Notes: generated by a model not told the origin, from the letters alone. DNA of 64,000 nt from an uncultured Clostridium sp. (GCF_947039605.1 NZ_CAMQZG010000003.1:49529-113528); one strand, 5' to 3'; positions 40,188 to 50,150 are shown, counted from the stretch's first letter. Made by a program: numbers and translations.

Positions 40188-43100
40188 TAATCTATTTTTA
40201 CCGGAAGCTTAATTGTAAATTCACTTCCCTTTCCTATTTCACTAACTATACTAATAGTTCCTTTGTGTAACCCAACTAAATCTTTAACTAAGTTAAGTCC
40301 TATTCCACTACTACAATGTTTACTTGAAATTCCATCTTCAATTTGTGTAAATCTATCAAAAATAATACTTTGATCTTCTTTAGAAATCCCTTTTCCACTA
40401 TCTCTAACAACAATTTCAACATAACTTTCAAAATCTCTTATAGTAATATAAATCTCACCTTGTTCTGTAAACTTAACTGCATTCGATATAAGATTTGTTA
40501 CACATCTTTCTATCTCTTTTTTTGAACAATCTATTATTTTCTCCTCAATTTCAGGATCTATTATAAGTTCTAGCCCCTCATTTTCCACAAAGCTTTTGAG
40601 TCCTAGTGCAACTTCTTCTACAATATAAACTATATCATTCTTATCAAAGTTCATATTATATGCCCCTGACTTAATTTTCGAACTATCAATAAGATCATTT
40701 ATAACTTCTAATAACTCTTTAGAATTTGATTTTATGATATTCATATATTTATCTAATTTACTTCTTTCAACCCCTTTATCATCTTTGTTAAGACTAGATA
40801 TTAATTGTTGACTAGATAATATTACATTTAAAGGCGTTCTTAACTCATGTGATAAATTCACTAAATATGTATTCCTAAACTTCTCATATCTAAGTAATTC
40901 TTTAAATAGTTTTTCCTTCTCCTTATGTAATTCATCCTTTGCTAAAATTTCAGAATTTAATTCAAACGTTTTTTGCTTTACTAAACTATCTAAAATTTTC
41001 ACATAATTTATAGAGAGAACAACAATTACCACTAATATCCCTAAATATATTCCTATTGCAACATTAGAAAAATACCAAGGTTTTGCAATAAACACTACAA
41101 AACTTGTTTCTTCACTTAATTCTCCACCTTTTAATCTTGCCCTTACTTTAAACGTATATTTCCCTGATGATATATTAGTATATATTGCATCTCGTCTTGC
41201 TCCTGCATTAACCCAATTATCATCAAACCCATCTAACATGTATTCATACTTTATACTATTAGAATCCCCATAATCTGGCAATATAAAATTAACTGTAAAA
41301 TTATTCTCATCAGAATCTAAACTAATATTATCAGCATATTTTCTCTCTTGATTATTATAAACATAAAAATCACTTATAACCACCGGCATAATAACTGTCT
41401 GTTTTTTATTGATATCTCTAGGCTTAAAACTACTTACACCATTCACTCCACCAAAAAACATAGTTCCACTCTTGCTTTTAAAATCTGATGTAACATTAAA
41501 CTCATTGCTTTGAAGTCCATCAACATAAGTATAATTTTCAAACTTATCTGTTTTTGTATCAAGCTTTGATATTCCACCGTTTGTGCTTACCCACACAGCT
41601 CCAAATTCATCTATTAAAACTCCATAAACATATCCATTACCAAGTCCATCTTTTTCCTTATAAACTTTTATTTGCCCTGTTTCACTATCTATCTTATTTA
41701 ACCCATTAGTTGTTGCTACCCACATATCACCATTGAGCCCTTCGTTAATAGACATAACAACATTATCGCTTAGGCAGCTTACTTTACCAATCTCATGAGT
41801 AAACCTTTCAACTTTATTTCCCTTTACACTTACTTTTACAAGCCCACTATTCCAACCAACAGCTAACCAATAATCTCCTTTTGAATCTTGAAATACTCTT
41901 CTAACAAAAAGTTCCTCTATTCCATTATTAACTAAAATATTATTTAAACTCGTAAATTTCTCTGTTTTAGGATCTAACACACATAATCCATTTCTTGTCC
42001 CTATCCATATAAACCCTTTATCATCTATGAATATTTCTCTTACATCATTATTAACTAATGAATTTTCATTTCCAGTTTCTTTTGTATACCTCTTAACTTT
42101 ATTTGTTGCTGTGTCTATTTTACAAAGACCTTCTTTTGTAGCAACCCAAACAGTCCCCTTTCCATCTCCCGTAACCTGCCAAATATTATTGCTTGGAATT
42201 GTATTTAAATTATTTTCACTATGATTATAATGTATATATTTATTATCTTTTCTCTCAATTTTATTAAGTCCTGTTGTATTAGTCCCTATCCATAAGTCCC
42301 CAAATTCATCTTCATAAATACCCGATATAGATTTTCCACTCAAAGTATTTTCTTCTCCAAATCTTTTTTGATAATTTATAAATTCTTGTTTTGGATTAAC
42401 TTTACTTATACCGTTTATAGTTCCTATCCACATAAGACCAGATTTATCCCTAAAAATATCAAGAACTGTATTATTTACCAATGTTTTTATATCATAGGCC
42501 TTATTCTCATACTTTACTAAGCCATTATCATATTCTGAATATTTAAATAAACCATCATTAGTTCCAAACCACATATCACCATTAGCATCTTCATTTATAA
42601 TTCTAATAAATGTATTATTTTCACCATAAATATTGGAAATCTCTTTATCTTTAACAAAAGAATTAGTGCTTTTATTAAATCTATATAATCCTTTACCTAG
42701 TGTACTAAGCCAAATCTCCCCCTTTGAACTATTATATATATCTGTTATCTTTGTATCTAAAAATAAATTTTCATTATTTTCATTATATGCAACTAATAAA
42801 CCTTTTTTTTCATCTACTTCTCTAATCCCTTGATTTGTTGCAATAAGTATTTCACCGTTATTATCTTCTTCTATCTTTATAATATTTAATTGGTTCTTAT
42901 CTTTAACTTCACTATCTTTTGCCAAATACTTTTTAAACTCGCCTGTTAAATAATCATATTTATTTAAACCATCTTCTGTCCCTATCCAAATATCATCATT
43001 TGAATCCGTATATATATCCCAAATATTATGATTAGATATTTTACTCATATCAGCTTTATCTACATAAAACCTAGTTACCTTAAAAGTTTTTTTATCAATT

Positions 43101-43450
43101 TTAGCAAGCCCACCACTTGTCCCAACCCATAAAGCTCCAAATTTATCCTCTACTATACAACTAACAAGTCCTGGCCATATAGTATTTACATCATTACTAT
43201 CACCCTTAAAAACCTTAAAATCATAACCATCATATCTATTTAATCCATCATTTGTAGCAAACCACATATATCCCTCACTATCCTGAAATATATCATCAAC
43301 ACTACCTTGTGATAATCCCTCATTTATAGTTATATTATTAAAATTCAAATAATTATCATTTATATCAGCTTTAACTTCTACTTCTCTAAAAAACAAACAC
43401 ATTGAAATAATATTTAGTCCCCAAAAGATTTTTCTTGAAATTTTTTTCAT
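40187..43450 (-). CDS. beta-propeller sensor histidine kinase (Reg_prop/Y_Y_Y)
   Basis: A 1087-residue membrane kinase. After an N-terminal signal segment (residues 1-28) come about fourteen two-component-regulator propeller repeats (patterns such as GYMWFATNDGLNRYDG, GLMWIGTINGISKV), forming two seven-bladed extracellular propellers, then a Y_Y_Y domain (about 690-790), one transmembrane segment near 797-820, a HisKA domain with His868 in NLSHELRTPLN and a HATPase domain (NLISNAVKFTEQG, DSGKGISKEDQ, SGIGLNLVKDLV). There is no receiver or AraC output domain, unlike the Bacteroides hybrid systems, and no response regulator gene is adjacent. The ligand is likely an extracellular glycan by family analogy. 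Confidence 0.92.
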   Translation of the reverse strand: MKKISRKIFWGLNIISMCLFFREVEVKADINDNYLNFNNITINEGLSQGSVDDIFQDSEGYMWFATNDGLNRYDGYDFKVFKGDSNDVNTIWPGLVSCIVEDKFGALWVGTSGGLAKIDKKTFKVTRFYVDKADMSKISNHNIWDIYTDSNDDIWIGTEDGLNKYDYLTGEFKKYLAKDSEVKDKNQLNIIKIEEDNNGEILIATNQGIREVDEKKGLLVAYNENNENLFLDTKITDIYNSSKGEIWLSTLGKGLYRFNKSTNSFVKDKEISNIYGENNTFIRIINEDANGDMWFGTNDGLFKYSEYDNGLVKYENKAYDIKTLVNNTVLDIFRDKSGLMWIGTINGISKVNPKQEFINYQKRFGEENTLSGKSISGIYEDEFGDLWIGTNTTGLNKIERKDNKYIHYNHSENNLNTIPSNNIWQVTGDGKGTVWVATKEGLCKIDTATNKVKRYTKETGNENSLVNNDVREIFIDDKGFIWIGTRNGLCVLDPKTEKFTSLNNILVNNGIEELFVRRVFQDSKGDYWLAVGWNSGLVKVSVKGNKVERFTHEIGKVSCLSDNVVMSINEGLNGDMWVATTNGLNKIDSETGQIKVYKEKDGLGNGYVYGVLIDEFGAVWVSTNGGISKLDTKTDKFENYTYVDGLQSNEFNVTSDFKSKSGTMFFGGVNGVSSFKPRDINKKQTVIMPVVISDFYVYNNQERKYADNISLDSDENNFTVNFILPDYGDSNSIKYEYMLDGFDDNWVNAGARRDAIYTNISSGKYTFKVRARLKGGELSEETSFVVFIAKPWYFSNVAIGIYLGILVVIVVLSINYVKILDSLVKQKTFELNSEILAKDELHKEKEKLFKELLRYEKFRNTYLVNLSHELRTPLNVILSSQQLISSLNKDDKGVERSKLDKYMNIIKSNSKELLEVINDLIDSSKIKSGAYNMNFDKNDIVYIVEEVALGLKSFVENEGLELIIDPEIEEKIIDCSKKEIERCVTNLISNAVKFTEQGEIYITIRDFESYVEIVVRDSGKGISKEDQSIIFDRFTQIEDGISSKHCSSGIGLNLVKDLVGLHKGTISIVSEIGKGSEFTIKLPVKID

Positions 43451-43563
43451 TATTATCCCCTAACGTTTAATCACACTTTAATTTCATTGTCACATAGTCA
43501 TTTATCATTGTCAATTATCTTCATAAAATGTAAAATTTATTTATTTTTTGTCAATATTTGAAA

Positions 43564-43595
43564 AAGGAATTATCAACAATTGTTGATAATTCCTT
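43564..43595 (-). terminator. terminator of the envelope polymer locus
   Basis: AAGGAATTATCAACAA (43564-43579) and TTGTTGATAATTCCTT (43580-43595), perfect; a T-run follows on the minus strand. It lies after the LTA-synthase-like gene. Confidence 0.85.
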
Positions 43596-43597
43596 CA

Positions 43598-45541
43598 TTA
43601 TTTCATATTTATAATATTACTTTCACTCAAAAATTTTCCATTCATACCCTTTTGTATTACTTTATAAGTCCCACTTTTTAATGTAGTGTTTTCAACCACA
43701 ATTTCTTTATCATTATTATATTTAATATTATGCTCTTCTTTAGCTATAATAACTCTACTTGAACTAGTGAAATTTTCACCTTTAATTAAAATGTCATCAC
43801 CACTTTGTATTATCTCTTTGATAATAACATCATTCAATCCAAGTTTTAAATCACTACTTTTATAATTACTTTTAAAATAATTATCACCATATAATTGATC
43901 ATATTGTAAATACTTAAACTTATCCATATAGTCATTTGATATTTTGTTTTCTCTATGGAACCTTGGTATTATTCCACCTTCTATATCTGCTATATCTAAA
44001 AGCTTAGTAGACATTTCATAAGATTCTAAGTCTTCATTCTCTAATTTTTTTGTTTCATAATTAGTCCAAACAAAATACTCTGTACTATACTTTTCATCCT
44101 CACTAACTAATTTGTTTTGATTAAATACACTAACCGACGGTAGATGATCACTATAAAATACTATCATTGTATCCTCATCAACATCATTAATATATTTAAC
44201 TAATTTCCCAACATAAAAATCTAACTTATTAATTCTATTTAAAAGATTATCAAATTCTAACACTTCACTCTCTGATAATTCACTATCTTTTAAATAACTT
44301 TTTTGTCCTTCAACTGCTTTATATGGACCATGACTTTCTACTGATACATTAAATATAAATTGTTTTTCATCTCTTTTAATAAGTTCATCAATAATTGGCA
44401 TATTGCAAATATCCTCTGGATATTTTTCATTATACTTAAGCATACTCATATACTCTTTTGATACAAAAGTATCAAATCCATAATTTGCATATACCATATC
44501 TCTATGATAAAAATTCCCTACATAATTATGTATCATAGTTGATTCATAACCTTCTAACCTAAGTATCTGTGCAAGGCTTTCAACCGCTTTCATTTTTAAT
44601 ATGCTATTATTAGGAACTTCTCCTGTTCCCATAAAATCTATATTATAGCCTGTTAAAACTTCAAACTCTGTTCTAACAGTTCCAGCCCCATATGTTGGAA
44701 CACCAAGTTTTCCACTAGCAATACTTTGTTCTTTTACCTTTGTAATTGCTGGTATAGGGTTTTCTTTAAGGTCAATCCCCTCTATATTATAAGGATCTAC
44801 AAAAGATTCTAACTGTATCAAAATTATATTTTCCGGACTTTTGCTATTCCCCCCCAACACAGCTACATCACCATTTTTTATTTCATCTATAACTTTTTTA
44901 TTGTAACCAACTGGCTTTTTCATTTTTAAAGATGTAAATGAATCTACAAAAGAAAACAAAAATCCATTTCTTTTATAAGAATAATTTATATTCCATAACT
45001 GATTACTAATTGCCTTAGCTTTTACATTACTAGCATAAACTCCCACTAATGTAATAATTGCTAAACAAGCTATAATAGCTTTTTGCCAATTTTTAAATAT
45101 ACTTTTGGGTTTTTCTTTTATACATAAATATATATATCCTACTACTAACGCTATGCCTCCTAATACAGATACAATTAATACTCCTTTACTAAAATATTTA
45201 AATACCATATCTATTCCATACTCTATCGAATAAATATCTGCCCCTGTAAAAGGCACCCCTCTTTTATCATTTAGTATTTTCCCTGCTAGTGCAAAGCCTA
45301 AAAGTATAACTATTGGTATAATCATTGCACTAATTGTCTTCCTAAAAATTATCATTGGTAACATCAAAACTAATACCATTGCATAATTTAGTAAAAACAA
45401 AGGTAACCTAGTTGCTAAAAACTCTTTAAAACTCTCAATGTTCTCCCTTGTCATTAACTCGACTATAACTGTCATAATAAGCGATATTAGTAACCAACTT
45501 ACTATATAAAACATTTTTTTACTCTTAATTTTTCCCCACAT
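43598..45541 (-). CDS. LTA synthase family membrane sulfatase-fold protein
   Basis: A 647-residue protein with five N-terminal transmembrane segments (residues 10-180) and an extracellular sulfatase-fold catalytic domain of the lipoteichoic acid synthase type. The catalytic Thr288 lies in GAGTVRTEFE, after a metal-binding ILIQLESF; further ligands are in VESHGPYK and VFYSDHLPS. A C-terminal extension of about 80 residues (IIQSGDDILIKGENFTSS and following) looks like an IPT-type beta-sandwich, unusual for LtaS. AAGGGGATATATATG precedes the start. It is the last gene of a four-gene envelope locus with DHHW, MBOAT and DUF4358 proteins. It may transfer glycerol-phosphate or another phospho-unit. 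Confidence 0.9.
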   Translation of the reverse strand: MWGKIKSKKMFYIVSWLLISLIMTVIVELMTRENIESFKEFLATRLPLFLLNYAMVLVLMLPMIIFRKTISAMIIPIVILLGFALAGKILNDKRGVPFTGADIYSIEYGIDMVFKYFSKGVLIVSVLGGIALVVGYIYLCIKEKPKSIFKNWQKAIIACLAIITLVGVYASNVKAKAISNQLWNINYSYKRNGFLFSFVDSFTSLKMKKPVGYNKKVIDEIKNGDVAVLGGNSKSPENIILIQLESFVDPYNIEGIDLKENPIPAITKVKEQSIASGKLGVPTYGAGTVRTEFEVLTGYNIDFMGTGEVPNNSILKMKAVESLAQILRLEGYESTMIHNYVGNFYHRDMVYANYGFDTFVSKEYMSMLKYNEKYPEDICNMPIIDELIKRDEKQFIFNVSVESHGPYKAVEGQKSYLKDSELSESEVLEFDNLLNRINKLDFYVGKLVKYINDVDEDTMIVFYSDHLPSVSVFNQNKLVSEDEKYSTEYFVWTNYETKKLENEDLESYEMSTKLLDIADIEGGIIPRFHRENKISNDYMDKFKYLQYDQLYGDNYFKSNYKSSDLKLGLNDVIIKEIIQSGDDILIKGENFTSSSRVIIAKEEHNIKYNNDKEIVVENTTLKSGTYKVIQKGMNGKFLSESNIINMK

Positions 45542-45637
45542 ATATATCCCCTTAAACTTGATTAAATATTAAAGTTTTATTTTAACATTTAATTCCAACT
45601 CTATAATGAACGTTATTTTAATAAAATAAAAACTTAA

Positions 45638-46741
45638 CTAAAAATTAATTCTAGCTACAGTTCTATCTTTGCTAAAATTAATTAAACTATAAAGACATAA
45701 AACATTATCAAATTTATTTTCTTTCATATATTCACTTAATTTATAAGTATAATGTCTTAAATCAATTATATGAACCTCTTCATAGTTACTAGCTATAAAT
45801 GGTACAAATGAATTAGCAAATGAATCTTTAAGTAATAATAACTTCTTACCATTTTTATTTTCAGAATTTTTAATTATAGTTTTCGAGTGATTACCATCTA
45901 AAAAAACTGAATACTTATCCCTTTTTTTAAGATTCTCCACTTTGTATATGCCCTCCCACTCACCATCACCTATCTTCATCTTAAGATTTGGCATATCATA
46001 ATATGATAAGGTATCTTTATCAGCATTATATAATTTAGACTTTGAATAAAATGTTCCTAAAAAACCTTCAATTTTATTCTCATTTAAACTTTTTATATCA
46101 ACCTTATCCTCAATTTTATTTTTCTCACAAAATTCTACATATGCCAAATAAGCTCCATAACTAGTCCAGTGATGGTCAGTTTTATAATATATATAATCTT
46201 CTTTATTATCTAAAAGACTTTCTAAAATACCCACAGAATTCTTTGTGCCTATATACTCATTAATCTTCTCTATGACTGAAATTTCATTTATAAGACCTAA
46301 ATTATCGGGATAATAATCTCTAAGTATACTAGCCCCGTATGGAACTAACATTAAATCAATATTCTCCCCATTATTTTCTTTAAAATTTTTAACTGCTTCA
46401 ACGTTACTTATTAATATCTCCTTGTTAATCTGAGTAAACTTTTCAGACATGTAACCATGTTTTCCATAGACTATACTATTATTCTCTAATTTAAGCTGTA
46501 GACTCTCTGAAATAGATTTTAAATTTATAAAATAATCTCTTCCAATAAAATTATCATTTATATATTCTTCATAAGACTTTGCATACTCACCACTTAAAAC
46601 TTTATCTGACGTAATGCTTGGTTTCGTTTCTAAATATCTATTTTCAATCTCTGAAAACACTTTCTCTTTATTTAAAACATCAAAAAAAGATAATGCACCT
46701 ATACTTATAAAAAACAAATATACTAAAGATTTATTTTTCAT
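45638..46741 (-). CDS. DHHW family protein (AlgJ/AlgX-like partner of MBOAT)
   Basis: A 367-residue protein with an N-terminal signal anchor (LVYLFFISIGALSFFDVL) and an extracellular SGNH-like domain. The DHHW motif is at residues 189-192 in KTDHHWTSYGAY, matching the AlgJ/AlgX/PatB-type acetyltransferases that move acyl groups onto extracellular polysaccharide; LLLKDSFANSFVPF carries the catalytic-serine-like block. The MBOAT gene lies nine bases upstream, a standard pairing: MBOAT moves the acyl group across the membrane, DHHW protein places it on the polymer. The acceptor here is probably a wall polymer, by inference from the adjacent LTA-synthase-like gene. Confidence 0.88.
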   Translation of the reverse strand: MKNKSLVYLFFISIGALSFFDVLNKEKVFSEIENRYLETKPSITSDKVLSGEYAKSYEEYINDNFIGRDYFINLKSISESLQLKLENNSIVYGKHGYMSEKFTQINKEILISNVEAVKNFKENNGENIDLMLVPYGASILRDYYPDNLGLINEISVIEKINEYIGTKNSVGILESLLDNKEDYIYYKTDHHWTSYGAYLAYVEFCEKNKIEDKVDIKSLNENKIEGFLGTFYSKSKLYNADKDTLSYYDMPNLKMKIGDGEWEGIYKVENLKKRDKYSVFLDGNHSKTIIKNSENKNGKKLLLLKDSFANSFVPFIASNYEEVHIIDLRHYTYKLSEYMKENKFDNVLCLYSLINFSKDRTVARINF

Positions 46742-46750
46742 AATTCCCTC

Positions 46751-48130
46751 CTAAAATCTAAAATATAAAAATGGATTATAACTAGCATCAACTAAATAAG
46801 CAATACTTACAAAAAATAAACCCATTAAAACAATATTTTGAGCTAGATTACTTTTTAATATATGCTTTTCAAAAAATCCCCCCGTACAAGGAATACTAAA
46901 AGCTACCCCAATTACTAAAATTACAATATAATTTCTCAAATAATATATAACTTCACTATCTAGTGTTAAAGTAAACATTTTTCTAAAATATACCAAAAGA
47001 CTATTTAAATCTGTTATTGAAAAAATCACAAAACTTATTAATACAACAAAAATAAGATATACGTGTGATAAGATACTACTTTTTTCTAGATATTTTCCAA
47101 GTATAAACTTCTCTATTATAAGAAATATAAAGAAATAAATTCCCCATAAAATAAAATTATACTCAGCCCCATGCCAAAAACCTGTTAACGCCCATACTAC
47201 AAGTAAATTCAATATAAGTCTTCCCTTGTTAACTCTATTTCCACCAAGAGGGATATAAAGATATTCTTTAAAGAAATTCCCAAGTGTCATGTGCCACCTT
47301 CTCCAAAACTCAGAAATGCTTTTTGATATAAATGGATAATTAAAATTCTGTGGAAAAGTAAAGCCAAGCATTGCACCAAGACCTCTAGCCATTAATGAAT
47401 ATCCACTAAAATCAAAATAAACTTGCATAGTAAAAGCTATAGCACCAAGCCAAGCCATTCCCGTTCCTATATTTTCAAAACCTATAGCTTGTACTTCATT
47501 CCACAATAATCCTATATTATTTGCAATCAAAACTTTCCTTGCAAGGCCGAGTATAAATAACTTTATCCCTAAAGATATTTTATCCATATCTATTACCCTA
47601 TCTTTAAGCTCTGATGCTATATCTGTATACCTTACTATAGGACCTGCTATAAGTTGTGGAAACAATGCTACATATACACCAAAACTTATAATATTTTTTT
47701 CAGATTTAACCTTGCCTCTATAAATATCTATACTATATGTCATTGTTTGAAAAGTATAAAAACTTATCCCAAGAGGTAATGTTAAATTTAATTTTTTAAT
47801 ATCAGTAGCTAATAAAATATTAATATTATCAATAAAAAAATTAGAATACTTAAAGAAAATTAATATCCCTAAATTAAAAATTATTGAAATAGCTAAAAAA
47901 CCTCTCATATGATTTTTAGATTTCCTATTCCTTTCTATTCCTCTTCCAACATAATAATCAACTAAAATAGATGCTATCATTATTCCAAAGTACTTAGGCT
48001 CTCCCCATGAATAAAAAAATAAACTTAAAACTAAAATCACAAAGTTTTTATATTTAAAAGGAACAATATAATATAATAACAACGCTATTGGTAAAAATCT
48101 AAATATAAATAAAATGCTACTAAAAACCAT
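46751..48130 (-). CDS. MBOAT family O-acyltransferase (AlgI/DltB-like)
   Basis: A 459-residue polytopic membrane protein of about eleven segments. Hallmarks are NFVILVLSLFFYSWGEPKYF near the N-terminus, PLGISFYTFQTMTYSIDIYR, the SEFWRRWHMTLGNFFKEYLY segment and the catalytic His320 in GFWHGAEYN. It transfers an acyl group from a cytoplasmic donor toward the outer face, where the DHHW protein encoded nine bases downstream uses it. AAGGGAG precedes the ATG. D-alanylation (DltB) is less likely because no dltA/dltC/dltD genes flank it; O-acetylation fits better. Confidence 0.92.
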   Translation of the reverse strand: MVFSSILFIFRFLPIALLLYYIVPFKYKNFVILVLSLFFYSWGEPKYFGIMIASILVDYYVGRGIERNRKSKNHMRGFLAISIIFNLGILIFFKYSNFFIDNINILLATDIKKLNLTLPLGISFYTFQTMTYSIDIYRGKVKSEKNIISFGVYVALFPQLIAGPIVRYTDIASELKDRVIDMDKISLGIKLFILGLARKVLIANNIGLLWNEVQAIGFENIGTGMAWLGAIAFTMQVYFDFSGYSLMARGLGAMLGFTFPQNFNYPFISKSISEFWRRWHMTLGNFFKEYLYIPLGGNRVNKGRLILNLLVVWALTGFWHGAEYNFILWGIYFFIFLIIEKFILGKYLEKSSILSHVYLIFVVLISFVIFSITDLNSLLVYFRKMFTLTLDSEVIYYLRNYIVILVIGVAFSIPCTGGFFEKHILKSNLAQNIVLMGLFFVSIAYLVDASYNPFLYFRF

Positions 48131-48154
48131 ACAAACTACTCCCTTATTGCTTAT

Positions 48155-48187
48155 AAAAAAGCACCCTTACAAAAAGGGTGCTTTTTT
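48155..48187 (-). terminator. terminator between DUF4358 and MBOAT genes
   Basis: AAAAAAGCACCCTT (48155-48168) pairs perfectly with AAGGGTGCTTTTTT (48174-48187). On the minus strand it follows the DUF4358 lipoprotein gene, so read-through would be needed for co-transcription with the MBOAT gene. Confidence 0.8.
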
Positions 48188-48201
48188 AATTTATTTATAT
48201 C

Positions 48202-48711
48202 TTACTTTGTAAACATTGCATTAAAATCTTTTTCTATATCTGCAACTGGATTAGCACCTTCTTCTTCACCTTGAACTAAAAATATTCCAACATAGTTTCC
48301 ATTGCTTACTATCTTAGCATTATCTAAAGCTTCCATCTCTTGTGGTAAGTAAGCTGCTTGTTTTTTACTTTCTAATATCTTTGCAAGGTCTGTCTTAACA
48401 TCCTCAACATTTCCATCTTTAGCTTCAAATATCCCCATTACATCTATCCCTGGTGTCATCCCACACTGTTTCATTGAGTATGAAGCTATATTGTCCATAT
48501 TCAATCCATAAACCTCTTTTAAATCTTCTTCTGAAGCATCCATTGGCATTCTTATTGGAAACTTCTCTGAAAGCCCTGTAACTTTCTCTACTACATCTAT
48601 TTTAACTGCTTGGTCTGCTGATGTTTCTGTTCCAGTTTTATCTGATCCACAACCTGCAAAAGCACCTCCAACTGTTATTGCTACTAAAGCACCTATCACT
48701 AACTTTTTCAT
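48202..48711 (-). CDS. DUF4358 lipoprotein
   Basis: A 169-residue lipoprotein: residues 1-19 form a signal peptide with the lipobox AFAGC, so the mature protein is anchored at Cys20. The rest fits DUF4358 (GLNMDNIASYSMKQCGMTPG, DVMGIFEAKDGNVEDVKTDL, LDNAKIVSNGNYVGIFLV), a family of unknown function. In clostridia DUF4358 genes commonly sit beside MBOAT/DHHW pairs, as here, so it is likely an accessory of surface polymer acylation. A terminator separates it from the MBOAT gene. AGGGGGAAAT precedes the ATG. Confidence 0.88.
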   Translation of the reverse strand: MKKLVIGALVAITVGGAFAGCGSDKTGTETSADQAVKIDVVEKVTGLSEKFPIRMPMDASEEDLKEVYGLNMDNIASYSMKQCGMTPGIDVMGIFEAKDGNVEDVKTDLAKILESKKQAAYLPQEMEALDNAKIVSNGNYVGIFLVQGEEEGANPVADIEKDFNAMFTK

Positions 48712-48845
48712 AATTTATTTCCCCCTGATTTTTCTTTAATTATAATTAATGTCTACCCCTTTTGTAAGCGTTAACTATAAGTTATTATATAAATTATATA
48801 GTATATAATATACCTCTCTCAAGTGAACAATTTTTAAACTAAAAA

Positions 48846-48877
48846 AACATTCACCTACATTTATGTAAGTGAATGTT
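48846..48877 (-). terminator. terminator of the helicase gene
   Basis: AACATTCACCTACAT (48846-48860) pairs with ATGTAAGTGAATGTT (48863-48877) with one mismatch; a T-run follows on the minus strand. Confidence 0.8.
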
Positions 48878-48887
48878 CTTTAATTTC

Positions 48888-50150
48888 TTATCTTCTTCTT
48901 GATAATGCCTTTGCTACTGTACTATTCTTTGACTTAGCCTTCGCACTAACAACTCTTTTAACTCTTTCATCAACTTCTTTTTTCTCTTTTTTAGGTGTTC
49001 TATCTGCTCTTTCTTCTTTTGTTAATATTTCACCTTCATAAGTAACTCTTTCAGGTATTTCAATACCAAAAGCTGCTTTATATCTTTCAATAACACGTTC
49101 TTCTGATTTATCAACAATTGAATAAGCAATACCTTTTTCTCCAGCTCTTCCAACTCTTCCAACTCTATGTAAGTAGTTTTTAGGGTCCTCTGGTATATCT
49201 AGGTTTATAATATGTGTTAACCCTTTAATATCAAGTCCTCTAGCAGCAACATCTGAAGCCATTAAAACTTGTATTTTTCCACTTCTAAAATCTTCTAAAG
49301 CTTTTTTTCTTCTTTCTTTATTGTTTTCACCATGAAGTGAATCAACCTCTATTTTATTATATCTAAGTTTTTCTAAAGTTCTTGTTAAGTCATAATTTCT
49401 ATTTATGAAAACTAATATTTTAGATGCGTTTGAAGCATGTATTATTCTTCTTAGAGCGTCATCTTTATCTCTTGACTGAACAAAGAAATATCCATGTTCT
49501 ATATCTACATTAACTTCATTTTTCTCTTTAATTTTTATAACTTCATAATTATCCATAATTTTATCAACAACAGATAATGTCTCTTCTGTTAATGTTGCAG
49601 AGAATAATAATTTTTGAGTATCTCTCATTAATGACTTTCTTATATTATTAACTTCTTCAATACTTTTAAAGTGTAAAAGTTTATCTCCCTCATCCATTAC
49701 TAATATTTTAACAGTATGAGCTGCTATTTTCTTCTTTAAGATAAGTTCTAAAACTCTACCACTTGAACCAACAATTATTTGTGGTTTTTTCTTTAAAGCT
49801 TCCATTTGTCTTTTAATATTTCCACTACCAACTATCATAGTTGATGAAACCTTATTTTCCAAATCAGCACTTAGTGCAACTATTGTACTATTTATTTGAG
49901 CTGCAAGCTCATGTGTTGGTGCAAGTATTATTGCTTGATTCTCATTTTTCGTAGCATCTATTCTCTCTATAATAGGTAAAAGATACGCAAGTGTTTTTCC
50001 TGTTCCTGTTTCTGATTGTGCAACAATATTTAAACCTTCAACTGCTTTTGGTATCGCTAATATTTGTATTTCTGTTGGTTTATTTATCCCCTGCTTTTCT
50101 AAAACCTTTACTAGCTCTTCGCTTATATTTAATTCTTTAAATTCGTTCAT
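48888..50150 (-). CDS. DEAD-box-type RNA helicase with DEGD motif
   Basis: A 420-residue ATP-dependent RNA helicase core with a short basic tail (KKEKKEVDERVKRVVSAKAK). Motifs in order: Q motif (GINKPTEIQILAIP), I SETGTGKT, Ia APTHELAAQ, II MDEGD (153-156), III SATL, IV LVFINR, V ASDVAARGLD and VI HRVGRVGRAG. Motif II normally reads DEAD; Gly155 replaces Ala here, confirmed at the codon (GGA). Length and tail resemble CshA/RhlE-like cold-shock helicases. AAGGAG precedes the start. Catalytic Asp153 and Glu154 are intact, so activity is expected. Confidence 0.92.
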   Translation of the reverse strand: MNEFKELNISEELVKVLEKQGINKPTEIQILAIPKAVEGLNIVAQSETGTGKTLAYLLPIIERIDATKNENQAIILAPTHELAAQINSTIVALSADLENKVSSTMIVGSGNIKRQMEALKKKPQIIVGSSGRVLELILKKKIAAHTVKILVMDEGDKLLHFKSIEEVNNIRKSLMRDTQKLLFSATLTEETLSVVDKIMDNYEVIKIKEKNEVNVDIEHGYFFVQSRDKDDALRRIIHASNASKILVFINRNYDLTRTLEKLRYNKIEVDSLHGENNKERRKKALEDFRSGKIQVLMASDVAARGLDIKGLTHIINLDIPEDPKNYLHRVGRVGRAGEKGIAYSIVDKSEERVIERYKAAFGIEIPERVTYEGEILTKEERADRTPKKEKKEVDERVKRVVSAKAKSKNSTVAKALSRRR

